Part shown: one piece after another, positions 27,405-35,397 of the stretch
How positions within the stretch are numbered: position 1 is the first letter of the stretch
How the letters are laid out: each line of letters begins with the position of its first letter
Source: Parabacteroides timonensis
Lineage (GTDB): Bacteria; Bacteroidota; Bacteroidia; Bacteroidales; Tannerellaceae
Length of the DNA stretch: 64,000 nucleotides
Assembly: GCF_900128505.1 (NCBI RefSeq)
Contig: NZ_LT669941.1
Location: 3,556,806-3,620,805 of the forward strand
Reading direction: 5' to 3'
Notes under the pieces: generated by a model
What the model saw: the letters and a program-made list of their open reading frames with translations, nothing else
Databases searched by the model: none
What the model was told of the DNA's origin: nothing
Translations under genes and position numbers: made by a program

Positions 27405-28111
27405 TTAAATGATCTTTTGCATAATATCCTTTATTTCCAGGTTTAATTTAGAAAAGGCGAACCACTTTTTACCGAGGTCTTTCAGCGAAGCACCGATATG
27501 ATAAATATCTTTGTCATCAATCAACAGGAATCGATCGTGCGATTGTTTAAACTGATTGATCGTGATCGGCTCATAATTGATTTATGAGCCGATTTTATCA
27601 GATCAGCAGCAAATTTATAGGCGTCGAACAGTTGGCCATCGAAGAAAATACCTTCGACGGGAGGAAGCGACGTTTTTATAAAGAAGTCGATCTTTTGGTC
27701 ATGTTCAACCAGTTTGGCTTCTATGTCTTCAATTTTCTTGTTGATAGAATAACCTTTTAGTAAATAGTCTTTCAGAATCTTGCTGGCCCAAATACGGAAT
27801 TGTGTTCCACGCCTTGACTTAACTCTGTAACCGACAGAGATAATAACATCAAGGTTATAAAATTTCTGTATTCTTTTTACCATTCTGCTCCCCTCTTCAC
27901 GAACTTGTAAGAAATCCTTACAGGTTGAATCTGTTTCCAATTCTTGTTCGGTATAAATGTTTTTAATGTGTAGTGTTATATTTTGAGAGGTTGTCTCAAA
28001 TAAGTCTGCCATTTGCGCCTGAGTCAGCCAAACGGTTTCATCTTCCATTCTGACTTCCAGCTGTAAAGTTTTTTCCGGCTGATAAACGATGATCTCTCCT
28101 TTATTTTTCAT
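27405..28111 (-). pseudogene. RhuM-family virulence/DNA-binding-like gene, internally deleted and frameshifted
   Basis: The first 170 or so residues (VWLTQAQMADLFETTSQNIT; LDVIISVGYRVKSRRGTQFR) are a normal RhuM-family N-terminus. After AADLIKSAHKS the reading frame runs to an early TGA at 27521, but another frame continues at once with QSHDRFLLIDDKDIYHIGAS and LKDLGKKWFAFSKL to a stop at 27405. That is the usual C-terminal end of full-length members of about 330 residues, so a middle segment (roughly 70-100 codons, judged from the usual length) has been lost and the tail is out of frame. A truncated 196-residue protein could still be made. Confidence 0.8.
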
Positions 28112-28208
28112 AGCTATACGATTTTGTTTGTGGTAAAGTTAAGATTATTATTTATCTGATAGTTGTTTTTAGGAAAAATATATGTCATTTCTGTGTATTA
28201 AATAACGA

Positions 28209-28236
28209 AAGCCCGACGGAATAATCCGCCGGGCTT
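28209..28236 (-). terminator. Hairpin terminator for the surface glycoprotein gene
   Basis: AAGCCCGACGGA (28209-28220) and TCCGCCGGGCTT (28225-28236) pair except for one position across a 4-base loop. It lies 167 bases after the glycoprotein stop at 28403. A T-run is clearer on the plus strand (GTTTTTG), so it may work in both directions. Between it and the stop, 28237-28402, there is no recognisable gene. Confidence 0.6.
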
Positions 28237-28402
28237 GTTTTTGTCTGTTGTTGCTCTTCACAGAGATCGAACAGAAGAACTTTATTTCATTACTTTAGTA
28301 TTAATATCGACCGCTTGTTCGCCCTCGCGGGGTAATTGGTTGATTTTTGTCCGATATCACCGCGCAGTCAAATTTAAATTTATTGATTATAAATAGTTTC
28401 TA

Positions 28403-31400
28403 TTATTTTACGATTGCCTTTACAGCAGCTTCACCTTCAACAGCTACTACAACTACACCTTGAGGAGCAGCGATTGTAGCGTTGTCAGAAGAAAGAACTG
28501 TGTTAGCAACTGTCTGGCCAAGAACGTTAGTGATAACAACTTTCTTGCCTTCAGCACCCTTGATCGTTACATCACCGTTGCCGGCAATTACACTGATTGC
28601 AGAAGCATTGAGATCTTCGTTGGCAACAACGTCCATACCTTCTGTTGCACCATTAACCATGGTGTAATAAGATGCCTGGCGAGCCAAAACTACGTTACCG
28701 TTCAGATAAGCTACATAATAACCTGTTGCCGGGTTGTAGATAGCATATTCTTTTTCATTTTCCGGGTTGATTTCGAATGCGAACAAACCGAAGTTATCGT
28801 CTGTCGGAGTTACATCCAGATGTTCCTTGACTGCTTTACCGAATTCTTCAGAAACTTCAAATCCTTTCAGCCATTCAGCCTGTCTTGAAGCGATGATGTC
28901 AGTTGATACGGCACCGGCTTTCAAAGTGTCTTTTGCACTCGGTTTAACAGAAGCTACGATCATTGTATCAGCAATATGCTTGGCATCTACGAAACGAAGT
29001 CTTGCAAAATGTTCAGTATTTGTGTAGTGGTAGCAATAATCTTCTTTCTTGATGTCTTTATCTTTTGCATATACGATAGAGTCGTACATAGCGAACAGAT
29101 ATTTACCAACTACTGTATCGTTCATTGCATAGTGTGTACATTCAACCGGATGACCATATTGATCCTTTTCACCAGAATGTAACGGACCTACTTTCTCACC
29201 ACGTTTTGCACCTTTTTGTGCCAGGTAATACAAAGGCATTGTGTTGCCGGCTCTGTTCACATAAGCAGTGTCTACAGCGATACTGAATGCTACTGAATCG
29301 TAAGCCAAGCCACCCATAGATTTTAATGCTGTTGACGGAACGCCTTCTACCAGGAAGTCGTTTTCGCCGCTAGCCAACATATAAGCAGAATTACCTACCA
29401 GGTTCTGAACAGAATACAGGTTGATGTTAGCCAATGTTGTGTCGCTTTCAGCCTTCAGGTCTTTCAGGATGTCTGCATACTTAGGAGATGTAGATTCATA
29501 CAAACCGAATTCGTCGGCGATGTCTTTCTTGTACAGATCATCTTCATTGTGCAGGTAACCAGTACCAACGTTTACATATACTTTTTTGTCATCAGTTTTT
29601 GTAACCATTACATATTGTCCGTCTTCTTTTTCTTTCAGGAAGAACTGTGCAGCTTCTTCTGCATTTGTAATCGTTGGATTCAGGATATATTTACCATCAG
29701 CATCTAATGTCACGAAACGTTTTGTAACTCTTTCCTGCAGTGCGTAAGGAATTCTGCGTAATGAGTCGTTTTTGTTTACAATTGCTTCATAATATTTAGT
29801 TGTTTCCTTGTTGATACCGTAAGCTAATGTATCGATAGAAGGAATCAGATAGAATGACAAACCTTCGTCAGTCTTTACGTTAATGCTCAATGTGTTGTTG
29901 TGAACACCTGAGTTCTGGATGAATACAGGTTCGTCAGAAGGATTGTTTCTGATACCCAGTTTGTAAGCTGTGCTCAACAAAGCAACTTTGTCGAACTTAC
30001 CACCATTGGCATAACCGCCCAAACGAGCAGGTGTAAGAGACTGTTCTGTCAGTTTCAGAGTGTCGACAGCTTGAGTGCCCACAGTTACTTGACTAACAAA
30101 ATAGAACTGATCGGTTGTGTTTTCAACCAGATAGATAACATCACCAAGATTAACATTATCACCAGTTTCTCTATTCTTCATAGTGAACTTGTTAGATGCT
30201 GCGTCTTTGTCGTAAAGAACAACCCACTGTCCTTCCGGTCTGTTAGCTAAGAATTCAGAAGATTTTTCCCAAGAACTTGCTTCCGGATGAATAGTATATC
30301 CGGTAAGAATAGCACCATTTATTTCTTTCTTATCAACAACAGTTACACTAAATGCTTTTCCCTTGAATGCATCAATAGTTACAGCAGAAGAAGCACCAAA
30401 GCCGATCTGTGCCCATTTTTCAACAAGAGTGTTTGAAGGAATTGCCATCAATGTATTTACATCACCTGTTGTAGAAATCTGAGGACGTACAGTTGCATCT
30501 ACTGTCATTTTACCGTCTGAATCCGGGAACTTAGCAGCAACAGTAATGATCATATTGTCATTAGTTGCAGCTTCTCCGTCATTCAAATTGTACTTAACAG
30601 TCATCCATGCGTTATTCACAGGAACATCTTTGTTTGTGTCGTTAGCACCTAACAGAGCTGCACCGGTAAAGTTAGAGAATGCATAACCATAACCTGCTAC
30701 TGAGCTGGCTGCAGAAACTGATTTTACTTTGTCAACAGCAACCAATGTTGCAGCATTGAAAAGAGGCATAACTTCTTCAACATCTTCATAATCTTCGATT
30801 GAGATAACACCTTTTGTTGATGCAGCCAACAGCTCTTTACCTCCTTTATTGCTTACAACGAAGAATATTTTTGAGTCAGTAGAACTTTGGTCGATTTTTC
30901 CAGTTGTAGTGCTAGTCGTATTTCCTAGCATCTTCTTTACAGATTCGATCAATGCTTTTTCAGCATCAGAACCTGCACTCTTATCAATATCAGCAGCACT
31001 ATTTGCCAATGTAATAGTAATCGCAGTCAACTGTTTGTTAAACAGACCATTTTCAGCCGAAGTAATAACAGTTGAGCCATCCTTTGCATTCAGGATGAAG
31101 CCGTTGCCCATCTTCGAATTCAGGTCAGCAATTGGCATATCTGCATCATCAACTGTGTAAGCGATTAGAGCTGTACCACCAGTACCCATTTCCCAAGTCG
31201 TATTCAACTTAATCTCTTTGTCGGTAAAAGCAACCACTGGTTTACCACTCAAGCCGGCAGCTTGCAAACCTCCGTCTTTTGTGTACTCTGCAGTAGTCAA
31301 CCATGTCAGCTTTGTAATGGTGTTGTTAGCATCGTTGACAGAGGGTATTTCTCCTGCATTTGTAAATGTCAATACACCGCCTGTTCCTTTGTTCGTTAAA

Positions 31401-31696
31401 ACAAAATCCCAACCTCCATTACGTTCTATTGCAGTGATTTTCCATAAAGAGTTGTCGTTTTGATCACTAACAGCCGTATTCAAAATTGTCAATTTTGAAA
31501 ATTTAGGAGGCCCTGCTACTTCTGCCAATTCGCCAGCAGAAACAATATTATCAGAAGCATCCTTCAGGTAAAAAAATTGAGTGCCATCAAACTTAGTTCC
31601 TTCTGGAGCCTTGTTCGTTTGCGCATTCGCAGTAGTAAACAACGCACCTACCATTAGCAGACCCGCTGTCATCAGCGTAGAAAACTTTTTGTTCAT
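28403..31696 (-). CDS. Large exported surface (S-layer-like) glycoprotein candidate with DUF6383-type C-terminus
   Basis: 1097 residues with a clear signal peptide ending at ANA-Q (25/26). The mature protein is beta-rich and repetitive in style (TKFDGTQFFYLKDASDN; VPLYYLAQKGAKRG-like blocks), with many D-S/T-hydrophobic sites of the Bacteroidetes O-glycosylation type (DTL, DSL, DSI, DSV, DTM, DTA). The last 70 residues (VTIKGAEGKKVVITNVLGQT, ending AAVKAIVK) resemble both DUF6383 and C-terminal sorting domains of the type IX secretion kind. Parabacteroides distasonis is reported to make phase-variable families of such glycoproteins. The gene has no fixed promoter in its 120-base leader; the only one is in the invertible segment upstream. 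Confidence 0.75.
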   Translation of the reverse strand: MNKKFSTLMTAGLLMVGALFTTANAQTNKAPEGTKFDGTQFFYLKDASDNIVSAGELAEVAGPPKFSKLTILNTAVSDQNDNSLWKITAIERNGGWDFVLTNKGTGGVLTFTNAGEIPSVNDANNTITKLTWLTTAEYTKDGGLQAAGLSGKPVVAFTDKEIKLNTTWEMGTGGTALIAYTVDDADMPIADLNSKMGNGFILNAKDGSTVITSAENGLFNKQLTAITITLANSAADIDKSAGSDAEKALIESVKKMLGNTTSTTTGKIDQSSTDSKIFFVVSNKGGKELLAASTKGVISIEDYEDVEEVMPLFNAATLVAVDKVKSVSAASSVAGYGYAFSNFTGAALLGANDTNKDVPVNNAWMTVKYNLNDGEAATNDNMIITVAAKFPDSDGKMTVDATVRPQISTTGDVNTLMAIPSNTLVEKWAQIGFGASSAVTIDAFKGKAFSVTVVDKKEINGAILTGYTIHPEASSWEKSSEFLANRPEGQWVVLYDKDAASNKFTMKNRETGDNVNLGDVIYLVENTTDQFYFVSQVTVGTQAVDTLKLTEQSLTPARLGGYANGGKFDKVALLSTAYKLGIRNNPSDEPVFIQNSGVHNNTLSINVKTDEGLSFYLIPSIDTLAYGINKETTKYYEAIVNKNDSLRRIPYALQERVTKRFVTLDADGKYILNPTITNAEEAAQFFLKEKEDGQYVMVTKTDDKKVYVNVGTGYLHNEDDLYKKDIADEFGLYESTSPKYADILKDLKAESDTTLANINLYSVQNLVGNSAYMLASGENDFLVEGVPSTALKSMGGLAYDSVAFSIAVDTAYVNRAGNTMPLYYLAQKGAKRGEKVGPLHSGEKDQYGHPVECTHYAMNDTVVGKYLFAMYDSIVYAKDKDIKKEDYCYHYTNTEHFARLRFVDAKHIADTMIVASVKPSAKDTLKAGAVSTDIIASRQAEWLKGFEVSEEFGKAVKEHLDVTPTDDNFGLFAFEINPENEKEYAIYNPATGYYVAYLNGNVVLARQASYYTMVNGATEGMDVVANEDLNASAISVIAGNGDVTIKGAEGKKVVITNVLGQTVANTVLSSDNATIAAPQGVVVVAVEGEAAVKAIVK

Positions 31697-31815
31697 AATT
31701 TAAAATTTAATATTAATAATAGTGTTAAAATAGCGTCGCAAACCTTGTGAATCCTGCTCTACACCTTTCCCCTTTCTTTCCCTAACTATGTATTTGTTAA
31801 AAGGTGTTTAGCAAA

Positions 31816-31849
31816 ATGACGAGATTAATCGATCCTTTTTTCTCGTCAT
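31816..31849. repeat. Left recombination site of the invertible promoter
   Basis: Contains a 24-bp core (31825-31848) that is the exact reverse complement of 31988-32011. The site has its own dyad: ATGACGAG at 31816-31823 and CTCGTCAT at 31842-31849, separated by 18 bases, like the paired recombinase arms of a tyrosine-recombinase crossover site. Confidence 0.85.
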
Positions 31850-32011
31850 TTTTAGAATGGATTTTGATTTCATACCGGAAAGAGAGAATTTCATACAAAC
31901 TTTGTTATGTAGTTGATAAGAAAGGCTATATATTTGTAAAAATAAATTTGAAAAGAATTGTAGGTTCAAAAAACAGTTGTACCTTTGTGACGAGAAAAAA
32001 GGATCGATTAA
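31825..32011. promoter_or_regulatory. Invertible promoter segment, sequenced in the OFF orientation
   Basis: Two 24-bp perfect inverted repeats (31825-31848, 31988-32011) enclose 139 AT-rich bases. The segment has one full Bacteroidetes promoter, on the plus strand, facing away from the minus-strand glycoprotein gene whose ATG is 129 bases to the left of the left repeat. I found no TAnnTTTG box facing the gene inside the segment or in the leader. Inversion would place the promoter against the left repeat, firing into the gene with a leader of about 145 bases. This is the architecture of the phase-variable surface loci of Bacteroides and Parabacteroides, switched by Mpi-like or tyrosine recombinases; no such dedicated recombinase is adjacent. 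Confidence 0.85.
31958..31987 (+). promoter_or_regulatory. Full sigma-AB type promoter inside the invertible segment
   Basis: TTG (31958-31960), 19 bases, TACCTTTG (31980-31987), the exact Bacteroidetes -33/-7 pattern. The -7 box abuts the right inverted repeat, so transcription starts inside the repeat. Other TAnnTTTG-like words at 31929-31936 and 31943-31950 lack a well-placed TTG. Confidence 0.8.
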
Positions 32012-32019
32012 ATTAGTCA
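31986..32019. repeat. Right recombination site of the invertible promoter
   Basis: 24-bp core at 31988-32011, reverse complement of the left core. The inner arm GTGACGAG is conserved, while the outer arm (ATTAGTCAT) matches the left site only in GTCATT, so the two sites are not fully equal. Confidence 0.8.
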
Positions 32020-32244
32020 TTCCTATTTAACATCTTATCCACCTGTATAACAGAGTAATATATTTCAAAAAACACCTATTTTCCATCGTTTTTTAACACT
32101 TCCTTCATTTATAAATAAGACTCTGGTATGCAAATAGTTAATGACTCCTTCCGTTGTTTGCTTCCCTGTATGTAAATAGCTGTATAGTAATGAATTAAAA
32201 TCTGAAGTTTGCTTAGAAGCTGTTTTGGATTTATTGTTTGTTTC
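32020..32244. other. AT-rich non-coding stretch between inversion site and palindromic element
   Basis: No open frame with coding character and no promoter facing the glycoprotein gene is visible. In the sequenced orientation the invertible promoter would transcribe across it. Confidence 0.5.
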
Positions 32245-32535
32245 AGTTATTATCAGATATGAACTATCTCTCTTTACAAGGCATAGCCTTGTGCCGCAGG
32301 CTATATTTTGCCGTCTGCTTCAGCTGACGGACTAATAATCAGGAGGCAAAGCCTCTTCCCTTGTGGGCTTAAGCCCCTTTAAAACAGAGACAAGCAGTAT
32401 ATATCAATGGGGTTAAAACCCACAGAGGAATCCGGCAAAGCCGGAGCATTTAATCTATCCGTCGGTTAAAAACCGACGGCAAAAGAGAGCCTGCGGCATG
32501 AGGCGGAGCCTCATAAAAGACTCAGTTTTTTCTAT
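32245..32535. repeat. Composite palindromic repeat element, copy 1
   Basis: A chain of hairpins: ACAAGGCATAGCCTTGT (32276-32292), GAGGCAAAGCCTC (32343-32355), GGGCTTAAGCCC (32365-32376), TCCGGCAAAGCCGGA (32431-32445), CCGTCGGTTAAAAACCGACGG (about 32459-32479) and ATGAGGCGGAGCCTCAT (32498-32514). The whole is close to the reverse complement of 34986-35280, including flanking words such as CAGTTATTATCAGAT. One terminal hairpin differs between the copies (an ACCGACGG stem is exchanged for TCAGCTGACGG), as if sub-modules can be swapped. Confidence 0.85.
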
Positions 32536-32715
32536 CTCCGAACGTGAAGCCCAATTGTCAATTAAAATAATCCCCTTTCTTTTTATCCAACATAAGCCAC
32601 CCCCTCATCAATGTTACTTAGCCATTACAGGTTCATTTGTCGGAAAACCTGATTTACATATAATGTACGCGACTGCAGGGCGAAAAAATTTATTTGATTT
32701 TTCCGGCAGAAACCT

Positions 32716-32745
32716 TTGTTTGTCAGGGAATAATACCTACATTTG
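32716..32745 (+). promoter_or_regulatory. Full promoter (TTG-N19-TACATTTG) of the 33-35 kb module
   Basis: TTG at 32716-32718, 19 bases, TACATTTG at 32738-32745. Transcription would start near 32752, five bases before an ATG (32757) that opens a 20-codon frame (MYDNPTDFLPRGRDTIVFLQ) and 265 bases before the first sizeable gene. The remaining leader contains direct repeats around TTCTCCCG (about 32870-32912) and an inverted pair CGAGGTA/TACCTCG. Confidence 0.75.
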
Positions 32746-33016
32746 TAAACCCAACTATGTATGATAACCCAACGGACTTTCTTCCCCGAGGTAGAGATAC
32801 TATTGTTTTTTTACAATAACAAATCTTGCTCTTTATAGTATATCCGAATGTATTTTCAATTTCTTCCGAATGAAATTTTATTTTCTCCCGAAAGGAATTT
32901 TACTTTCTCCCGGTACCTCGTTTTTTCGTATCAGGAAGACGATTTCGGAATACAGATGAAAAATGACAATAACTGTAACTATATAATTATTTACTAATTT
33001 TTAAAACCTTAAAGTA

Positions 33017-33772
33017 GTGAAGAAGCATAAAATCTTGACTAAGAAACAGGACAATCTGATTGTCGCTGTTCAAAATGGAGTAGGCATACTCAGTGAAAAT
33101 GCCAACCGAAGCCTGGCATGTAAGACGGACGGTCTTCAATTGATCAGCCGTATCGACCATGAAGGCGGTATGAACGAAACCTTGGCTACCGAAACCGAAA
33201 GCTATCTCTCGCAGTGCCGCAGCACGCTGTCGGGCATGAACACGGCCCGCAAACCGTTTACCCAACAACTGACGGACGTGCAAAAGCTATTCGTTTCCCT
33301 TGAAAATGAGATCGACCCCACGAAAAAGGACAGCCCGGCAAATGAACTGGCCGGCCGTCTCAACGCGTGGAAGCTGGCTCAGATACGCGAAGCCGAAAAG
33401 GAGGAACAGCGCTTGGTAGCTAATTTCCAGCGCACCGAAAAGCGCGTTGCCGGACGCGACGACCTGGATGAGGCACAGAAGGCAGTTGCCCTCAGCCGTG
33501 CCGGGAGTCGTCTGCAAGCCGGATGTGCTATCCTGAAAATGAACGCTATAGCCACCGAGCTAGAGCCTATTGTAACCGAACCCGAAGGTTATATCGACCT
33601 GTTGCGCCTGTGGTGGCAGGAGATTGGTCGAAACCTGCCCGACAGCGATTTGCAGCGTATCTTCCGCCCGATGTTGTCGTATGCCCGCAAGCAAGCCCGC
33701 AAAAATATCCTTATCGACAGTGTTTACGTAGAATATCGCCCGGTACCGAAAGGGATCCAGGCGGCTTCGTAG
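33017..33772 (+). CDS. Unknown accessory protein, helical, GTG start
   Basis: 251 residues from a GTG at 33017; an in-frame stop at 33002-33004 rules out a longer form. The sequence is mostly helical and charged (KLAQIREAEKEEQRLVANFQ) with a likely coiled coil at about 110-150 and a C-terminal block YARKQARKNILIDSVYVEYR. I do not recognise the family; a phage-derived or plasmid-derived origin fits the neighbours. The stop codon TAG lies within the first bases of a long hairpin repeat, so the native C-terminus may have been replaced or trimmed. Confidence 0.6.
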   Translation: MKKHKILTKKQDNLIVAVQNGVGILSENANRSLACKTDGLQLISRIDHEGGMNETLATETESYLSQCRSTLSGMNTARKPFTQQLTDVQKLFVSLENEIDPTKKDSPANELAGRLNAWKLAQIREAEKEEQRLVANFQRTEKRVAGRDDLDEAQKAVALSRAGSRLQAGCAILKMNAIATELEPIVTEPEGYIDLLRLWWQEIGRNLPDSDLQRIFRPMLSYARKQARKNILIDSVYVEYRPVPKGIQAAS

Positions 33773-33850
33773 GGGCGGGTTCCAAACCCGCCCAATATCA
33801 ACAAGATGTGATCTTTGTCACAACGGGCAGGTTTGGAACCTGCCCCTACG
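33768..33850. repeat. Long hairpin repeat (GTAGGGGCGGGTTCC family)
   Basis: Arms 33768-33793 and 33825-33850 pair over 26 bases with two mismatches around a 31-base loop. The left arm supplies the stop codon of the 33017 gene. Similar GTAGGGG hairpins (see 58592-58619) suggest a dispersed intergenic family. Confidence 0.85.
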
Positions 33851-33902
33851 AGGACGGTCATAATGTTTCATTTCTGCAAAAAAATAGAATTACCACAAAA
33901 AT

Positions 33903-34391
33903 ATGAACAATAATTCAGTAACCTTTTCTCTGGTTTCCGTCAAGGACGGGAATTTCAAAGCCCGCTATGAAGCCTTTACGGAAAGTACGGGAGACAACCG
34001 CGTGATCACCTACGAAAACACAGCGCCTGTACACAGCGACTTGACGGAAGCCTTGCAACGACTGGTGTATCATATGGTCAATTTCATGGCAATGACGACA
34101 AATAGTGACAACCTGCTTATCACCGGCCTGCAACGTCAGAACTGCGGCAACGCACAATTGCTGACCATCTATGCACGTAAGGAAAACCAGCTGCATGAGT
34201 GTTGCGGCAATATCGTCAGCCGCTTTTATATCGGCCGCGACGAATACCCTTCGATCGACTTACTGCTCGAAGACCTCTCTGCCTGCGAACGTGAAGCGCT
34301 GGCGTATATCGAAAACGGTAAACGCCTGGAACACGACACGTTTATCCGTCTGGACGAAAACGATTTATCCATCCTTCATTCTGCCGCCTGA
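33903..34391 (+). CDS. Unknown accessory protein
   Basis: 162 residues, beginning MNNNSVTFSLVSVKDGNFKA. Mixed alpha/beta composition without signal peptide or membrane span; a conserved-looking LLITGLQRQ and an acidic C-terminal half. Not recognised. Its stop overlaps the next start by one base (TGATG), so the two are translationally coupled. Confidence 0.6.
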   Translation: MNNNSVTFSLVSVKDGNFKARYEAFTESTGDNRVITYENTAPVHSDLTEALQRLVYHMVNFMAMTTNSDNLLITGLQRQNCGNAQLLTIYARKENQLHECCGNIVSRFYIGRDEYPSIDLLLEDLSACEREALAYIENGKRLEHDTFIRLDENDLSILHSAA

Positions 34392-34651
34392 TGAAAAGAT
34401 GCACACTCACCATTGGCTGCCTCTTGGGAGACCAGGCGGCAGCTTGCCTGATGCGACTGATTACAGGCGAAAAAGGTTCGCGCAATTACAATTATTCGTG
34501 CGGCGAGGAATACGGATATTTCTACGACCCGTTCCTGAAAAAATGGATGGCATTCGACAACCGGCACAACACTTGCCTGGTCGAACAGTGCAACACCTCG
34601 AAAGAGGCCGAAAACTTTCTCTATGACGGAGCAGACCTATTCGCCGCTTAG
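34391..34651 (+). CDS. Unknown small cysteine-rich protein
   Basis: 86 residues with six cysteines, tryptophan and many aromatic residues (YNYSCGEEYGYFYDPFLKKW). Coupled to the gene before it and overlapping the nuclease-like gene after it by 29 bases, so the three are one unit. Family and function unknown. Confidence 0.55.
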   Translation: MKRCTLTIGCLLGDQAAACLMRLITGEKGSRNYNYSCGEEYGYFYDPFLKKWMAFDNRHNTCLVEQCNTSKEAENFLYDGADLFAA

Positions 34652-34955
34652 TGCGCTAATCCGTAAGCACACGGGCGAAGAAGTGGTGGCGGAATACCGT
34701 TTCTATCCTTCGCGGGACTGGCGGTTCGACTTCGCCATCCCTTCCCGTCGTGTGGCTATCGAGGTGGAGGGCGGTGCCTTCAACGGCGGCCGCCATATCC
34801 GTCCCGAAGGTTACCTGCGCGACATGGAGAAATATAATGAAGCGGCAGTCTGCGGCTGGTGCGTGATACGTGTATTGCCGGCGGAATTGCTGACGTTTAA
34901 AACGGTGCGACTCGTTATTCGAGCGGTGCTTTTTCAGTTGACAGTTGACAAGTGA
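34623..34955 (+). CDS. PD-(D/E)xK-like endonuclease (VRR/DUF559-like)
   Basis: 110 residues. EYRFYPSRDWRFDFAIP followed by RRVAIEVEGGAFNGGRH is the D...ExE core of small restriction-endonuclease-fold nucleases seen in phages (D in RFDF, E in IEVEGG). Such proteins act as single-subunit resolvase-like or repair nucleases; the substrate here is unknown. The last seven residues (QLTVDK plus stop) are encoded by a copy of the dispersed GTTGACAAGTGAC repeat, so the original C-terminus has been overwritten. Confidence 0.65.
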   Translation: MTEQTYSPLSALIRKHTGEEVVAEYRFYPSRDWRFDFAIPSRRVAIEVEGGAFNGGRHIRPEGYLRDMEKYNEAAVCGWCVIRVLPAELLTFKTVRLVIRAVLFQLTVDK

Positions 34956-35306
34956 CAGTTGACAGTTGGGCTTCGCGTTCAGAACTAGAAAAATTTGAGT
35001 CTTTTTTATGAGGCAAAGCCTCATGCCGTAGGCTCTATTTTGCCGTTTGCTTCAGCTGACGGATAGATTAATACCCCGGCTTTGCCGGATTCCTCTGTGG
35101 GTTTTAACCCCTTTAGACATATAATGGTAGTCCCTGTTTTAAAGGGGCTGAAGCCCACAGAGGAAGAGGCTTTGCCTCCTATCTTTTATATCCGTCGGTT
35201 AAAAACCGACGGCAAAAGAGAGCCTGCGGCACAAGGCGTTGCCTTGTAATGAAAGATAGCTCACATCTGATAATAACTGTCAACTGTCACTTGTCAACTG
35301 TCAACT
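34935..35306. repeat. Composite palindromic repeat, copy 2, nested in GTTGACAAGTGACAGTTGAC arms
   Basis: Left arm (34935-34968) and right arm (35275-35306) are inverted copies of the GTTGACAAGTGACAGTTGAC word. Between them lies copy 2 of the composite hairpin element (about 34986-35280), in the opposite orientation to copy 1 at 32245-32535. Internal hairpins include ATGAGGCAAAGCCTCAT (35008-35024), CGGCTTTGCCG, GGGGCTGAAGCCC and GTCGGTTAAAAACCGAC. The 441-base gap up to the next gene at 35398 holds nothing else I can support. Confidence 0.85.
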
Positions 35307-35397
35307 TCAGAAACGTCTCATTTCTGATAAATTCTGAATCTGTTGCTATCTCCATTGACATATAATCTAATTATTCTTTGATAAATTTATTACAATC

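Noticed and set aside
28303..28365. Short minus-strand stretch reading INQLPREGEQAVDINTKVMK before a stop
   Set aside because: It looks protein-like but has no start or extended frame; possibly a relic of an earlier gene end, too short to call.
31804..32020. Mirror-image open frames of 70 codons on both strands across the inversion segment
   Set aside because: They arise from the inverted repeats themselves and overlap the promoter.
32498..32764. 88-codon open frame on the plus strand
   Set aside because: It starts in the palindromic repeat and runs over the promoter at 32716-32745; composition is not coding-like.
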